64,000 nucleotides of DNA, taken from the NCBI GenBank assembly GCA_041751425.1, contig JBGSXL010000004.1, positions 124,001 through 188,000 of the forward strand, in the 5' to 3' direction. Source of the stretch: JAVVEG01 sp041751425. GTDB lineage: Bacteria; Pseudomonadota; Gammaproteobacteria; Pseudomonadales; Pseudohongiellaceae. Position numbers and translations under genes: made by a program. Shown here in pieces: positions 52,761-61,845 of this stretch (its first letter is position 1; the number at the start of each line of letters is the position of its first letter). Under the pieces are notes generated by a model that saw nothing but the letters and a program-made list of their open reading frames with translations, ran no database searches and was not told where the DNA came from.

Positions 52761-52805
52761 ACCGATAGTTGCTCAGCCGGTAGTTACTCAACCGGTAATT
52801 GTTCG
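52761..52805 (-). repeat. 15-bp tandem repeat, three units, over the tyrA-aroA stop codon
   Basis: Units 52761-52775, 52776-52790 and 52791-52805 differ at 3-5 of 15 positions. The unit farthest upstream on the minus strand encodes the fusion protein's EQLPV C-terminus; the TAA at 52786-52784 falls in the middle unit, so the last copy is untranslated yet still readable as EQLSV. Confidence 0.8.
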
Positions 52806-55054
52806 ACCTGAATGCCAACACTTTGTGCCAGAGATACGAAGCCGGGAAAGGATGTGGCAACATTGGCGCAATCATGGATGCGAATCTCTGCGCTGGCGCG
52901 CAACGAGGCAACAGTGAATGACATCGCAATGCGATGATCGCCACGACTATCTATCTCACCACCGCCCATGCAACCACCCACAATACGAATGCCATCTTCA
53001 TAAGTTTCTGTCTCGATGCCGAGCGTCTGCAAACCATCTGCCATGACCTGAATGCGATCAGTCTCTTTCACGCGCAACTCTTCAGCACCATGCAAAGTGG
53101 TTATACCTTCTGCACAGGCAGCAGCGATGAAGAACACCGGAAACTCATCAATGGCCAGTGGAATCTGATCTTCCGGCACAGCAATACCACGCAACTGAGA
53201 ATGGCGCACTTCAATATCGGCTACAGGCTCACCTCCAGCCAGCGTCTGATTGGACAAAGTGATATCTGCCCCCATCGCCTGCAACAGATTGATTATACCT
53301 ACTCGCGTTTGGTTAACCCCTACATGCAACAGTTTCAATGCAGCACCGGGCGTTATTGCAGCGGCGACCATAAAGAATGCTGCCGAAGAAATGTCAGCCG
53401 GAATATCGATGTTGCAGGCACGCAGGTCATGACCACCATGCAATCGCGTTTCGCGCCCATCGTCGCTGCGCTGAATGGGATATGCGAACCCTTGCAGCAT
53501 GCGTTCTGTATGATCACGACAAGGAGCGGGTTCGACAATACGAGTCTCACCTTCGGCATACAGAGCCGCCAGCATGACACAGGATTTAACCTGAGCACTT
53601 GCCATGGGCATGGTGTAGTCGATGCCATGCAAAGCTGACCCTTCTATTAATAAAGGCGGAGTTCCTCTATCAGTTGTATGAACTTTCGCTCCCATTTCCC
53701 GCAAGGGGTTAGCGACACGATTCATGGGACGCACACTCAGCGATTCATCGCCACGCAGCTCGGTGTTGAAGTCCTGCGCTGCCAACAAACCACACAGCAG
53801 GCGCATCGCTGTACCGGAATTTCCCAGATACAAAGGCTTGGCAGGTTCGCTCAAACCATTGCGTCCCACGCCATAGATTGTCAATTTACCCGACTCCGGC
53901 CCTACAATCATGACGCCCATATCGCGAAATGCCTGCAGCGTGTGTAGAGAATCTTCGCCTTCCAGAAAACCACTGACAGTTGTTACGCCTTTGGCTATGG
54001 AGCCGAAAATAATTGAACGATGTGAAATTGATTTGTCACCGGGAACACGAATCTCTCCGCGCACCTGGCCACCGGGTTTGGCAATATAGTCCATGACTGC
54101 TTTTTCCTGAAGTTTCATTTTCTGTTGGGTAAGCGCTGCTGCACCTGGATCAACGTCACTCTTTTTCTTGAATTTACTGCTGAAATCATCGCGTGCGTTT
54201 TTAGCCTGCCGAAAACCGGAGTACAAAGCTTGTGCATCTTTGGCTAACAGGAGGTTCTTCATTTGCGCCAGGTCGCCCATGTAAGCGTCAAGTATCCTGA
54301 TTGTCGCTGCACTGTTCGCCAGGAATATATCCCGCCACATTAGCGGATCACTGGATGCTATGCGGGTAAAATCAGCGAACCCACCTGCTGCGTAATCGAA
54401 AATCTGTTGCACCTGCTCCGCATGGCCGCCATGGTTTATCAAAGTGTTCACCAGGGTATAAGCCAGCAAGTGCGGCAAATGACTGGTAGCTGCCAGCACT
54501 TCATCGTGGCGACTTGCACTCATGCCATGCACTTGCGCACCTGTGCTTCGCCACAATTGTGTGACAGCTTGTACGGCATAAGGATCGCATTCAGGCAAAG
54601 GGGTCAGGATAACTTTTCTTTCTGCAAACAGATCAACCTTGGATGCCTTATACCCGCTTTGTTCGGACCCGGCAATGGGATGACCCGGCACAAACTGCTG
54701 TTTGGTACCCGCAAATACTTCCCGGAAATCAGCAACCACATTAACTTTAACACTGGCTGCATCGGTAATAATCGAGTGGGGTTGCAACAGTGGTCGCAAC
54801 TGCAGGAATACCTCACGCAGACTTAAAGTTGGCACTGCCAGCATGATGATGTCTGCGCGCGGCACCACATCCTTCAGAACAGTTGACCACGCATCAATAT
54901 TGCCGTCGGTTTGAGCAAGTTGTAAGGATTCCTTGTCGCGCCCGTGTGCCAGAACAGTATTGCAGGTTTTGTTTTCTTTCAACGATCTGGCCAGCGATCC
55001 GCCAATCAGGCCCAGGCCGATAATCAGCACTGTTTTATCACGCAACAGGTTCAC
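52784..55054 (-). CDS. fused prephenate dehydrogenase / EPSP synthase (TyrA-AroA)
   Basis: 756 aa, two enzymes in one chain. Residues ~1-295: prephenate dehydrogenase with NAD fold VLIIGLGLIGGSLARSL, PGHPIAGSEQSGYKAS and the catalytic-His region ATSHLPHLLAYTL. After a Lys-rich linker, residues ~322-755 are 5-enolpyruvylshikimate-3-phosphate synthase: PGDKSISHRSIIFGS, LGNSGTAMRLLCGLLA, RPMNRVANPLREMG, ASAQVKSCVMLAALYA, PADISSAAFFMVAAA and EELRVKETDRI. It serves tyrosine and the common shikimate pathway. The same fusion occurs in Pseudomonas. The GTG start at 55054 overlaps the pheA stop by 4 bp (GTGA), so the genes are translationally coupled. Confidence 0.94.
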   Translation of the reverse strand: MNLLRDKTVLIIGLGLIGGSLARSLKENKTCNTVLAHGRDKESLQLAQTDGNIDAWSTVLKDVVPRADIIMLAVPTLSLREVFLQLRPLLQPHSIITDAASVKVNVVADFREVFAGTKQQFVPGHPIAGSEQSGYKASKVDLFAERKVILTPLPECDPYAVQAVTQLWRSTGAQVHGMSASRHDEVLAATSHLPHLLAYTLVNTLINHGGHAEQVQQIFDYAAGGFADFTRIASSDPLMWRDIFLANSAATIRILDAYMGDLAQMKNLLLAKDAQALYSGFRQAKNARDDFSSKFKKKSDVDPGAAALTQQKMKLQEKAVMDYIAKPGGQVRGEIRVPGDKSISHRSIIFGSIAKGVTTVSGFLEGEDSLHTLQAFRDMGVMIVGPESGKLTIYGVGRNGLSEPAKPLYLGNSGTAMRLLCGLLAAQDFNTELRGDESLSVRPMNRVANPLREMGAKVHTTDRGTPPLLIEGSALHGIDYTMPMASAQVKSCVMLAALYAEGETRIVEPAPCRDHTERMLQGFAYPIQRSDDGRETRLHGGHDLRACNIDIPADISSAAFFMVAAAITPGAALKLLHVGVNQTRVGIINLLQAMGADITLSNQTLAGGEPVADIEVRHSQLRGIAVPEDQIPLAIDEFPVFFIAAACAEGITTLHGAEELRVKETDRIQVMADGLQTLGIETETYEDGIRIVGGCMGGGEIDSRGDHRIAMSFTVASLRASAEIRIHDCANVATSFPGFVSLAQSVGIQVEQLPVE

Positions 55055-55959
55055 GGTTTTTTCACTTCTTTGTTGTTTTCAGCAGCGCTATCAGCAGTAA
55101 TCGCCACGGCTACAGGATAAGAACCCAGATTTTTTATTTTAACCGCTCTGTCCTGTAGCTCTGCAAACACCTGTTGCACTGCCGCATCTTGCATGTGACC
55201 TTCAAAATCGATGAAAAACACGTAAGCCCACATATCATCAGGGGCCGGACGAGTTTCAATTTTAGTGAGGCTCACCTGATATTTTTCAAACGGTTCCAAT
55301 ACGCGAAAAAGTGCACCAGGTTTATTCTCTGTGTAGACAAGTATCGAAGTTTTGTATTTGCCTTTTGCTGCGGGTGAGGCTGCCGCTGTGCCTGCTCGGG
55401 CGACCACATCACGGGACAAAACCAGAAAACGCGTTGAATTATTTTTGCGATCCTGAATATTGCTGGCAAGAATGTGCAGATTAAAATTACGCGCAGCTTC
55501 AACGCCTGCTATTGCTGCCGTATGTGGATCTTCAGATGCTAAACGCGCTGCTTCAGCGTTACTGCTGCTTTCCTGCTGCATAACTTGCGGCCAGTTCGCT
55601 TTCAGCCAGCGACGACACTGCGCCAGAGATTGACGATGCGAAACGATCCGGGTGATAGTGGCGGAAGCGGCAGGATGACGCACCAGAAAATTATGTTCGA
55701 TGGCAACGACTAGCTCGGCAATAATTGTCAGCGGCGTATCTATCAAACAATCCTGCGTATAATTGACAGCACCTTCTGTTGAATTCTCGACAGGCACTAC
55801 ACCGTAGTCGGCAAGATTGTTGACCACTGCACCAAAAACGTCATCAATACTCGCTACGCTGATCTTGTCAACTGACGCACCAAAATGCTTGTCTACGGCA
55901 ATCTGCGAGAAGGTTCCCGCAGGTCCGAGGAAGGCTACCTTAGCCCTGCTCTCAGTCAT
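55051..55959 (-). CDS. pheA: prephenate dehydratase without chorismate mutase domain
   Basis: 302 aa from the ATG at 55959. The dehydratase domain starts immediately (VAFLGPAGTFSQIAVDKHFG) and contains PVENSTEGAVNYTQDCL, the catalytic Thr-bearing DRKNNSTRFLVLS, then an ACT regulatory domain (TSILVYTENKPGALFRVLEPFEKYQVSLTKIETRPAPDDMWAYVFFIDFEGH, with the ESRP-like ETRP). Pseudomonas and E. coli PheA carry an N-terminal chorismate mutase (P-protein) of ~90 residues; it is absent, and the upstream bases belong to gyrA, whose stop overlaps this start by 8 bp. The ATG aligns with the domain start. Phenylalanine feedback via ACT is expected. Confidence 0.92.
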   Translation of the reverse strand: MTESRAKVAFLGPAGTFSQIAVDKHFGASVDKISVASIDDVFGAVVNNLADYGVVPVENSTEGAVNYTQDCLIDTPLTIIAELVVAIEHNFLVRHPAASATITRIVSHRQSLAQCRRWLKANWPQVMQQESSSNAEAARLASEDPHTAAIAGVEAARNFNLHILASNIQDRKNNSTRFLVLSRDVVARAGTAAASPAAKGKYKTSILVYTENKPGALFRVLEPFEKYQVSLTKIETRPAPDDMWAYVFFIDFEGHMQDAAVQQVFAELQDRAVKIKNLGSYPVAVAITADSAAENNKEVKKP

Positions 55960-58588
55960 CCTGTGCCTCGACCGCGTCGTCGTCATCGGCTATTTCGGGT
56001 TCTGATGGTTTAGTGGCGCTACCATCTCCCTCAACATCCTCCTCGTACGGAATAACCTCGTCCGGTTCCGCAACCTGTTCCAGCCCTACCAGTTTTTCAT
56101 CAGTTTTCAGCTTGATCAGACGCACACCCTGTGTGTTGCGGCTGAGCACAGATACTTCATCCACGCGCGTCCTTACCAGTGTACCGCGATCAGAGATCAG
56201 CATGATCTCATCGCCATCGAAAACCTGGACTGCGCCAACCAATTTGCCATTGCGTTCACTGGTTTGCATGCCGATAACACCCTGGCCACCACGTCCATAA
56301 ACAGGGAACTCTTCCGTATTCGTGCGCTTGCCATAACCATTTTCGCTGACCGTCAATACCTGTTTGCCAGCTTCCGGAATAATCAGAGAGATCATTTCAT
56401 GACCAGCCGCCAATCTGATACCTCTGACCCCTCTCGCCGTACGACCCATAGCGCGCACATCTGCTTCAGCGAAACGAATCGTCTTGCCGCTGCTACTAAA
56501 GAGCATGATGTTCTGTTGACCGTCAGTCAGCGACGTGCCGATCAAAGTGTCGCCTTCATCCAGTTCAATGGCACGCAAACCAACACTGCGCTGGCGTGAA
56601 AAACTGGTCAACGGGGTTTTCTTGACCGTGCCCTGACGGGTGGCCATGAAGATGAACTGATCTTCTCGATACTCACGAATTGGTAACATACTGGTGATTC
56701 GCTCGCCCTCTTCCAAAGGCAGAATATTCACAATAGGTTTACCACGCGAAATGCGGCTGGCCAACGGAATATTGAACACACGCAGCCAATAAACCTTACC
56801 GGCGCTGGTGAAACACAGCAATGTATCGTGACTGCTCGCGATTAGTAGATGTTCAACAGAATCCTCATCCTTCACTGAGGCTGCCGCTCTGCCCATACCA
56901 CCGCGACGTTGCGCATGGTAATCAGACAATGGTTGCGATTTGGCATAACCACCCAGTGAAATAGTAACAACGCGATCTTCTTCGGTGATCAGATCTTCCA
57001 TGGTCAGATCCAGTTGCGAACTGACGATTTCCGTCTTGCGCGCATCACCATAATTTTCACGCACACTTTTAAGCTCATCGCGTACCACGGTAAACAATCT
57101 CACTTCGCTGCCCAGAATATCCAGATAATCCGCAATCTGTAACAACAGTTCTTTATAGTCATTAATCAGTTTTTCGTGTTCAAGGCCGGTGAGGCGGTGC
57201 AAGCGCAATTCCAGAATTGCCTGAGCCTGTGCAGGGGACAAATAATAATCGTTGGCTTTCAGGCCGAACTCTTCAGGCAAATCTTCCGGTCGGCACGCAT
57301 CCGCACCCACCTCGCCCAACATCATCAATACGCTATCGGATTTCCAGGAACGTGCCAGTAACTTTTCTTTAGCCTCTGCCGTTGTAGGCGATGCTTTGAT
57401 CAATGCAATGACGGCATCGATATTTGCCAACGCTACTGCCAGGCCTTCCAGGATGTGACCTTTTTCACGCGCCTTGCGCAGCAGGAATACGGTTCTGCGC
57501 GTGACCACTTCCCTGCGATGGCGGATGAAGGACTGCAGAATTTCTTTCAGATTCAATAGCCGCGGCTGGCCATCAACCAACGCGACCATATTGATGCCGA
57601 ACACGGATTGCATCTGCGTCTGCGCATAAAGATTGTTCAGTACCACCTCGCCTACTTCACCGCGACGCAGCTCGATAACTACGCGTAAACCGTCCTTGTC
57701 AGACTCATCGCGCAGCTCGGTGATGCCTTCTATCTTTTTCTCTTTAACCAGTTCGGCAATGCGCTCAACCAGTTTGGCCTTGTTCAGCTGATAAGGAATC
57801 TCAGTGATGATGATAGTCTGCCGACCAGTTTTGTTGTCTTCGATAACCTCTGCCCGAGCGCGCATGTAAATGCGACCACGACCCGTCTTGTAAGCTTCAA
57901 CGATGCCAGCGCGTCCGTTGATGATAGCTGAGGTTGGAAAATCCGGACCCTTAATATGCTCCATCAATTCGTCGATGGTGATGTCGTCGTTGTCCAGCAA
58001 CGCGATACAACCATCTACCACTTCCGTCAAATTATGCGGCGGAATATTGGTCGCCATACCTACGGCGATACCCGAGGATCCATTCACCAGCAGATTCGGC
58101 ACTTGTGTGGGGAACACATCGGGAATCTGTTCCGTGCCATCGTAATTATCTGAGAAATCGACAGTCTCTTTGTCGAGATCCGCCATCAGGTCATGGGCAA
58201 TTTTCGCCATGCGGATTTCGGTATAACGCATGGCTGCCGCTGAGTCACCATCAATGGAGCCGAAGTTACCCTGTCCATCAACCAGGGGGTAGCGCAAAGA
58301 GAAGCTCTGCGCCATGCGGACTATCGTATCGTAAACCGCAGAGTCACCATGGGGATGGTACTTACCGATCACGTCACCAACAACACGAGCCGATTTCTTG
58401 TAGGGCTTATTCCAGTCATTGGAAAGCACGTTCATGGCAAACAAAACACGCCTGTGAACGGGTTTCAGACCATCACGCACATCGGGCAACGCTCGCCCGA
58501 CGATCACGCTCATGGCGTAAGCCAGATAAGATTCCCTCATCTCGCTTTCAAGAGAAACCGGTACCACCTGCTTTGTTGTATCAGACAT
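55952..58588 (-). CDS. gyrA: DNA gyrase subunit A
   Basis: 878 aa. GyrA cuts and passes DNA in negative supercoiling. The catalytic Tyr is in AAAMRYTEIRMA. The quinolone-resistance region reads GKYHPHGDSAVYDTIVRMAQ, with the Ser and Asp of susceptible enzymes (E. coli 83 and 87). The GyrA box QRRGGMG and the C-terminal beta-pinwheel repeats follow, ending in an acidic tail (DDDDAVEAQDD). The ATG at 58588 has AAGGAAGA upstream. The TGA overlaps the pheA start; serC, which lies between gyrA and pheA in Pseudomonas, is missing. Confidence 0.97.
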   Translation of the reverse strand: MSDTTKQVVPVSLESEMRESYLAYAMSVIVGRALPDVRDGLKPVHRRVLFAMNVLSNDWNKPYKKSARVVGDVIGKYHPHGDSAVYDTIVRMAQSFSLRYPLVDGQGNFGSIDGDSAAAMRYTEIRMAKIAHDLMADLDKETVDFSDNYDGTEQIPDVFPTQVPNLLVNGSSGIAVGMATNIPPHNLTEVVDGCIALLDNDDITIDELMEHIKGPDFPTSAIINGRAGIVEAYKTGRGRIYMRARAEVIEDNKTGRQTIIITEIPYQLNKAKLVERIAELVKEKKIEGITELRDESDKDGLRVVIELRRGEVGEVVLNNLYAQTQMQSVFGINMVALVDGQPRLLNLKEILQSFIRHRREVVTRRTVFLLRKAREKGHILEGLAVALANIDAVIALIKASPTTAEAKEKLLARSWKSDSVLMMLGEVGADACRPEDLPEEFGLKANDYYLSPAQAQAILELRLHRLTGLEHEKLINDYKELLLQIADYLDILGSEVRLFTVVRDELKSVRENYGDARKTEIVSSQLDLTMEDLITEEDRVVTISLGGYAKSQPLSDYHAQRRGGMGRAAASVKDEDSVEHLLIASSHDTLLCFTSAGKVYWLRVFNIPLASRISRGKPIVNILPLEEGERITSMLPIREYREDQFIFMATRQGTVKKTPLTSFSRQRSVGLRAIELDEGDTLIGTSLTDGQQNIMLFSSSGKTIRFAEADVRAMGRTARGVRGIRLAAGHEMISLIIPEAGKQVLTVSENGYGKRTNTEEFPVYGRGGQGVIGMQTSERNGKLVGAVQVFDGDEIMLISDRGTLVRTRVDEVSVLSRNTQGVRLIKLKTDEKLVGLEQVAEPDEVIPYEEDVEGDGSATKPSEPEIADDDDAVEAQDD

Positions 58589-58948
58589 AGAAAACCATCT
58601 TCCTTAGGAAAAAAATCCAGGGAATCCCGGGCAGAGGTTCCCTCATTTTACGTGCTGCTAAAAACGGCTGATTCTACCACAATCCAAACCCTCACGAACA
58701 CCGTAAACATGCATTCCTGCGCTCTTTATGCCGGCCCGAAAATACCGCCGAAATGGACTTGAAATGCGGTCTCGGCAGGCGCTGTCAGACAGCAACCCTG
58801 TGCAGGTCAGGCAGGGGCGCTATTTTGCTGCAGTTTCGCTATAATTCCGGGCCGTTGCTGGCTGGTTCCCCAGAACTGTATAAGAGAACTGACCCATAGA
58901 GAGCCAGCTGGGAAAACTAACGCATCTGCATTCGCCGGAAAACCAGAT
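58589..58948. promoter_or_regulatory. 360-bp divergent region between gyrA and mtaD
   Basis: No gene is supportable. On the plus strand a perfect TATAAT at 58840-58845 is a candidate -10 for mtaD, without a good -35. Downstream, 58857-58863 and 58902-58908 (GCTGGCT/AGCCAGC) can enclose a ~38-nt loop with repeated AGAACT, so the mtaD leader may be structured. Minus-strand gyrA promoter not identified. Confidence 0.4.
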
Positions 58949-60298
58949 ATGCAACAACAGCAAGGACAAGAACCAGCAATGGTAATAGACACATTGCTGC
59001 ACGCCAGATGGATAATTCCTGTCATCCCTGCCAATCAGGTATTGGAGAATTACAGCATTGCCATACTGCGAGGCAAAATTGTGGCAATGCTACCGCAGAC
59101 GGATGCCACTGCACGCTATGAAGCCAGACAGGAAGTGCATCTCGACACACACGTACTGATCCCGGGTCTGGTTAACGCGCATGGCCATGCCGGCATGAGT
59201 CTTTTGCGTGGAATTGCCGATGACATACCTTTGCAACAATGGCTGGAAAAGCATATCTGGCCGCTGGAAAGTCGCTGGATCAGTAGTGAGTTCGTAGAAC
59301 ACGGCACGCTACTGGCCATTGCCGAGATGTTGCGCGGTGGTACTACCTGTTTCGCGGACATGTATTTTTTTCCGGACGCTGCAGCGCGAGCTGCCACACA
59401 GGCACATATGCGTGTCCAGTTAGCTGCTCCGGTACTGGATTTCCCCACCGCCTGGGCCAATAATGCTGATGAATATATCAGCAAGAGCACTCGGCTGAAT
59501 GACCAGTATCGTAACAGTGATCTGATCACTATCGCGTTTGGTCCGCACGCCCCCTACACTGTATCCGATGCACCCTTAAGCAAAATATCCATGTTGGCAG
59601 AAGAACTTGATCTGCAAATCCACATGCATGTGCATGAAACAGCGCAGGAGGTTGACGAATCGATTGCCAGCACTGGCAAGCGCCCGCTGCAGCGGCTATA
59701 TGATCTCGGCCTGCTGACGCCACGCCTGCTCTGTGTACACGCCACCCAGTTACTGGATGACGAGATTGCCTTGTTGGTTGAAAATGGTTGCAGCGTAATT
59801 CATTGCCCGGAATCCAATATGAAACTTGCCAGCGGATTCTGTCCAGTGAACAGCTTGCTGGACAAGGGCGTCAATGTCGCTATTGGTACAGATGGCGCGG
59901 CCAGCAACAATGATCTGGATATGTTTTCGGAAATGCGGACAGCCGCTCTGCTTGCCAAGGCAGTATCAGGATGCGCCAGCGCTGTACCCGCCATGCAGGC
60001 GCTCACGATGGCCACGCTTAATGGCGCCAGAGCGTTGGGACTGGAGCAGCAAATCGGCAGCCTGGAACCCGGCAAAGCCGCCGATATCACCGCCGTGAAC
60101 ATGGATACATACAATTGCGCACCGGTCTATCAGGTCGCTTCACAGTTGGTTTACAGCACCCAGGCCAGTCAGGTTAGTCATGTCTGGGTAGGCGGACGCC
60201 AGGTATTGGAGAACGGTAAATTAACAACTATCAACACTTCAGCGCTGCTGGAACAAACTGAAATCTGGCGCGACCGAATTGCAAGAGAGCACTCATGA
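58949..60298 (+). CDS. mtaD: S-adenosylhomocysteine / methylthioadenosine deaminase family amidohydrolase
   Basis: 449 aa (ATG at 58949; an ATG at 58979, MVIDTLLHARW, is an alternative). A TRZ/ATZ-type metal-dependent hydrolase. Metal ligands appear as HGHAG (residues ~74-78), HMHVHET, CVHATQL and GTDGAASNNDLDMFSEM; substrate-site ESNMKLASG fits MTA/SAH deaminases, which turn MTA or SAH into the inosine forms. In Pseudomonas the gene sits between mtnA and ubiG; mtnA is absent here. The stop overlaps the ubiG start (ATGA). Exact substrate is inferred from context and family. Confidence 0.85.
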   Translation: MQQQQGQEPAMVIDTLLHARWIIPVIPANQVLENYSIAILRGKIVAMLPQTDATARYEARQEVHLDTHVLIPGLVNAHGHAGMSLLRGIADDIPLQQWLEKHIWPLESRWISSEFVEHGTLLAIAEMLRGGTTCFADMYFFPDAAARAATQAHMRVQLAAPVLDFPTAWANNADEYISKSTRLNDQYRNSDLITIAFGPHAPYTVSDAPLSKISMLAEELDLQIHMHVHETAQEVDESIASTGKRPLQRLYDLGLLTPRLLCVHATQLLDDEIALLVENGCSVIHCPESNMKLASGFCPVNSLLDKGVNVAIGTDGAASNNDLDMFSEMRTAALLAKAVSGCASAVPAMQALTMATLNGARALGLEQQIGSLEPGKAADITAVNMDTYNCAPVYQVASQLVYSTQASQVSHVWVGGRQVLENGKLTTINTSALLEQTEIWRDRIAREHS

Positions 60299-61050
60299 GT
60301 ACTGGCAGCAACCCCGACAGCTCTATGGAAAACAACTCCCGCGACAACATCGATCCAGCAGAGATTCGAAAATTTGAGGCACTGGCTGCACGCTGGTGGG
60401 ATCCAAACAGCGAATTTCGCCCCCTGCATCAGATCAATCCTTTGCGCATGGGATTCATCAGCAGCAAGATAAATCCTGCCGGCAGGAAAATTGTGGATAT
60501 TGGTTGTGGCGGCGGTATTCTCAGTGAGGCGTTAGCACGCCATGGTGCCGATGTAACAGCTATCGATATGGCAGATGCCTCGCTGACCGTTGCCCGCCTG
60601 CACCAACTGGATAGTGGGCTACAGATTGATTATCGCAAGGTATCCGCAGAGGATCTGGCAGCAACGGAAGCTGGTGAATACGATGTGGTGACTTGCCTGG
60701 AGATGCTGGAGCATGTTCCGGACCCGGCATCTGTTCTGAACGCCTGCGCCCGTCTGTTGAAACCGGGCGGACATCTGTTTTGCTCCACAATAAACCGCAA
60801 TCCCAAGTCCTATGTGTTCGCAGTATTGGGCGCAGAATATGTATTGAAATTGCTGCCCAAGGGGACGCATGACTATGCGCGCTTCATCAAACCATCTGAG
60901 CTGGCAGGTTGGTGCCGACAGGAACAGCTTGAGCAGGGTGAGATCATCGGTCTGGGTTACAACCCATTTACAAAAATCTATGCGCTGCAGGCCAATATCG
61001 ACGTCAACTATTTAGCGCACTACCGCAAGCCTGACGATACTACCCCATGA
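60295..61050 (+). CDS. ubiG: ubiquinone biosynthesis O-methyltransferase UbiG
   Basis: 251 aa. UbiG performs both O-methylations in ubiquinone synthesis. SAM motif I is VDIGCGGGILSEALARHGADVTAIDMA; DVVTCLEMLEHVPDPASVL and LKPGGHLFCSTINRNPKSY follow; the membrane-associated RMGFISSKI and KGTHDYARFIKPSEL segments are typical. The N-terminus has ~15 extra polar residues. It overlaps mtaD upstream and mupP downstream by 4 bp each, a tight operon. Confidence 0.95.
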   Translation: MSTGSNPDSSMENNSRDNIDPAEIRKFEALAARWWDPNSEFRPLHQINPLRMGFISSKINPAGRKIVDIGCGGGILSEALARHGADVTAIDMADASLTVARLHQLDSGLQIDYRKVSAEDLAATEAGEYDVVTCLEMLEHVPDPASVLNACARLLKPGGHLFCSTINRNPKSYVFAVLGAEYVLKLLPKGTHDYARFIKPSELAGWCRQEQLEQGEIIGLGYNPFTKIYALQANIDVNYLAHYRKPDDTTP

Positions 61051-61745
61051 TCAGCAAGCAACCGATAGCCACCATGCTGTTCGACCTGGACGGTACCCTG
61101 CTGGATACAGCGCCGGATTTCGTGCACGTACTGGAGCAATTGTGTCGGGAAAATGATCAGCAGACGCCCAGCGCGCATGCAATCCATCAGACTGTATCCA
61201 GTGGCGCCAGAGCGCTGGTGCAACTGGCTTTTCAGAAGGAACCCGGCGATAAGACGTTCGCTCAGTTACACCAGAGATTGCTGGAATTGTACAGCGTGCA
61301 GATCCTTAATACGCAGGCGCAACTCTATCCTGGTATGGCTGAGTTGCTTGCCAACCTGCAGGCAGCAGAAATTCCGTGGGGTGTTGTGACGAATAAGCCG
61401 GAGCCATTCAGCTTGGTTCTGCTGGAGAAACTCGGGTTGAATGCGGATTGTTCCGTACTGATCTGCCCTGAGCACGTGACATTCACCAAGCCGCATCCTG
61501 AGCCTCTGCTGCTGGCTTGCCAGCGCCTGGGCAAGACACCCGCGACGACGGTTTATATCGGTGACCATCCGCGCGATATTGACTCCGGCAAGCAGGCAGG
61601 AATGACTACTGTTGCGGCTGCCTATGGTTATTTGCCGGCGGAACCCGCGCTGGAAAGTTGGGGCGCCGATGTCATTGTAAACTCAGTAGCGGAGATAAGC
61701 GCCTGGCTGATGGCGCATGATGCTCGCGCAACTGTGAATGACTGA
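61047..61745 (+). CDS. mupP: HAD-family phosphatase, MupP/Gph type
   Basis: 232 aa. HAD motif I LFDLDGTLLDTAPDF, motif II VVTNKP, motif III Lys in TFTKPHPEP and motif IV IGDHPRDIDSGKQAGM are all intact. Pseudomonas orthologues in the ubiG-mupP-yciK order are N-acetylmuramic acid 6-phosphate phosphatases in peptidoglycan recycling and are often mis-annotated as phosphoglycolate phosphatase; synteny favours MupP. Cytoplasmic. The start overlaps ubiG by ATGA. Confidence 0.85.
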   Translation: MISKQPIATMLFDLDGTLLDTAPDFVHVLEQLCRENDQQTPSAHAIHQTVSSGARALVQLAFQKEPGDKTFAQLHQRLLELYSVQILNTQAQLYPGMAELLANLQAAEIPWGVVTNKPEPFSLVLLEKLGLNADCSVLICPEHVTFTKPHPEPLLLACQRLGKTPATTVYIGDHPRDIDSGKQAGMTTVAAAYGYLPAEPALESWGADVIVNSVAEISAWLMAHDARATVND

Positions 61746-61783
61746 GTTTTTCGATACTATGACCTCATTGGACAAATTTTAGA

Positions 61784-61839
61784 AACCAACTTTTTGTAAC
61801 CAACTTTTAATACCAAACTCTTAATACCAAACTTTGGAA
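61784..61839 (+). repeat. 14-bp tandem repeat, four units, upstream of yciK
   Basis: Units at 61784-61797, 61798-61811, 61812-61825 and 61826-61839 share A-CCAA-CT-TT. The last unit merges with the yciK Shine-Dalgarno (TTTGGAAA). The repeat fills the whole gap between mupP and yciK. Confidence 0.75.
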
Positions 61840-61845
61840 AACTGC

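Noticed and set aside
58589..58948. SAH riboswitch before mtaD
   Set aside because: I could not find the conserved core of known SAH riboswitches; only a simple stem is visible.
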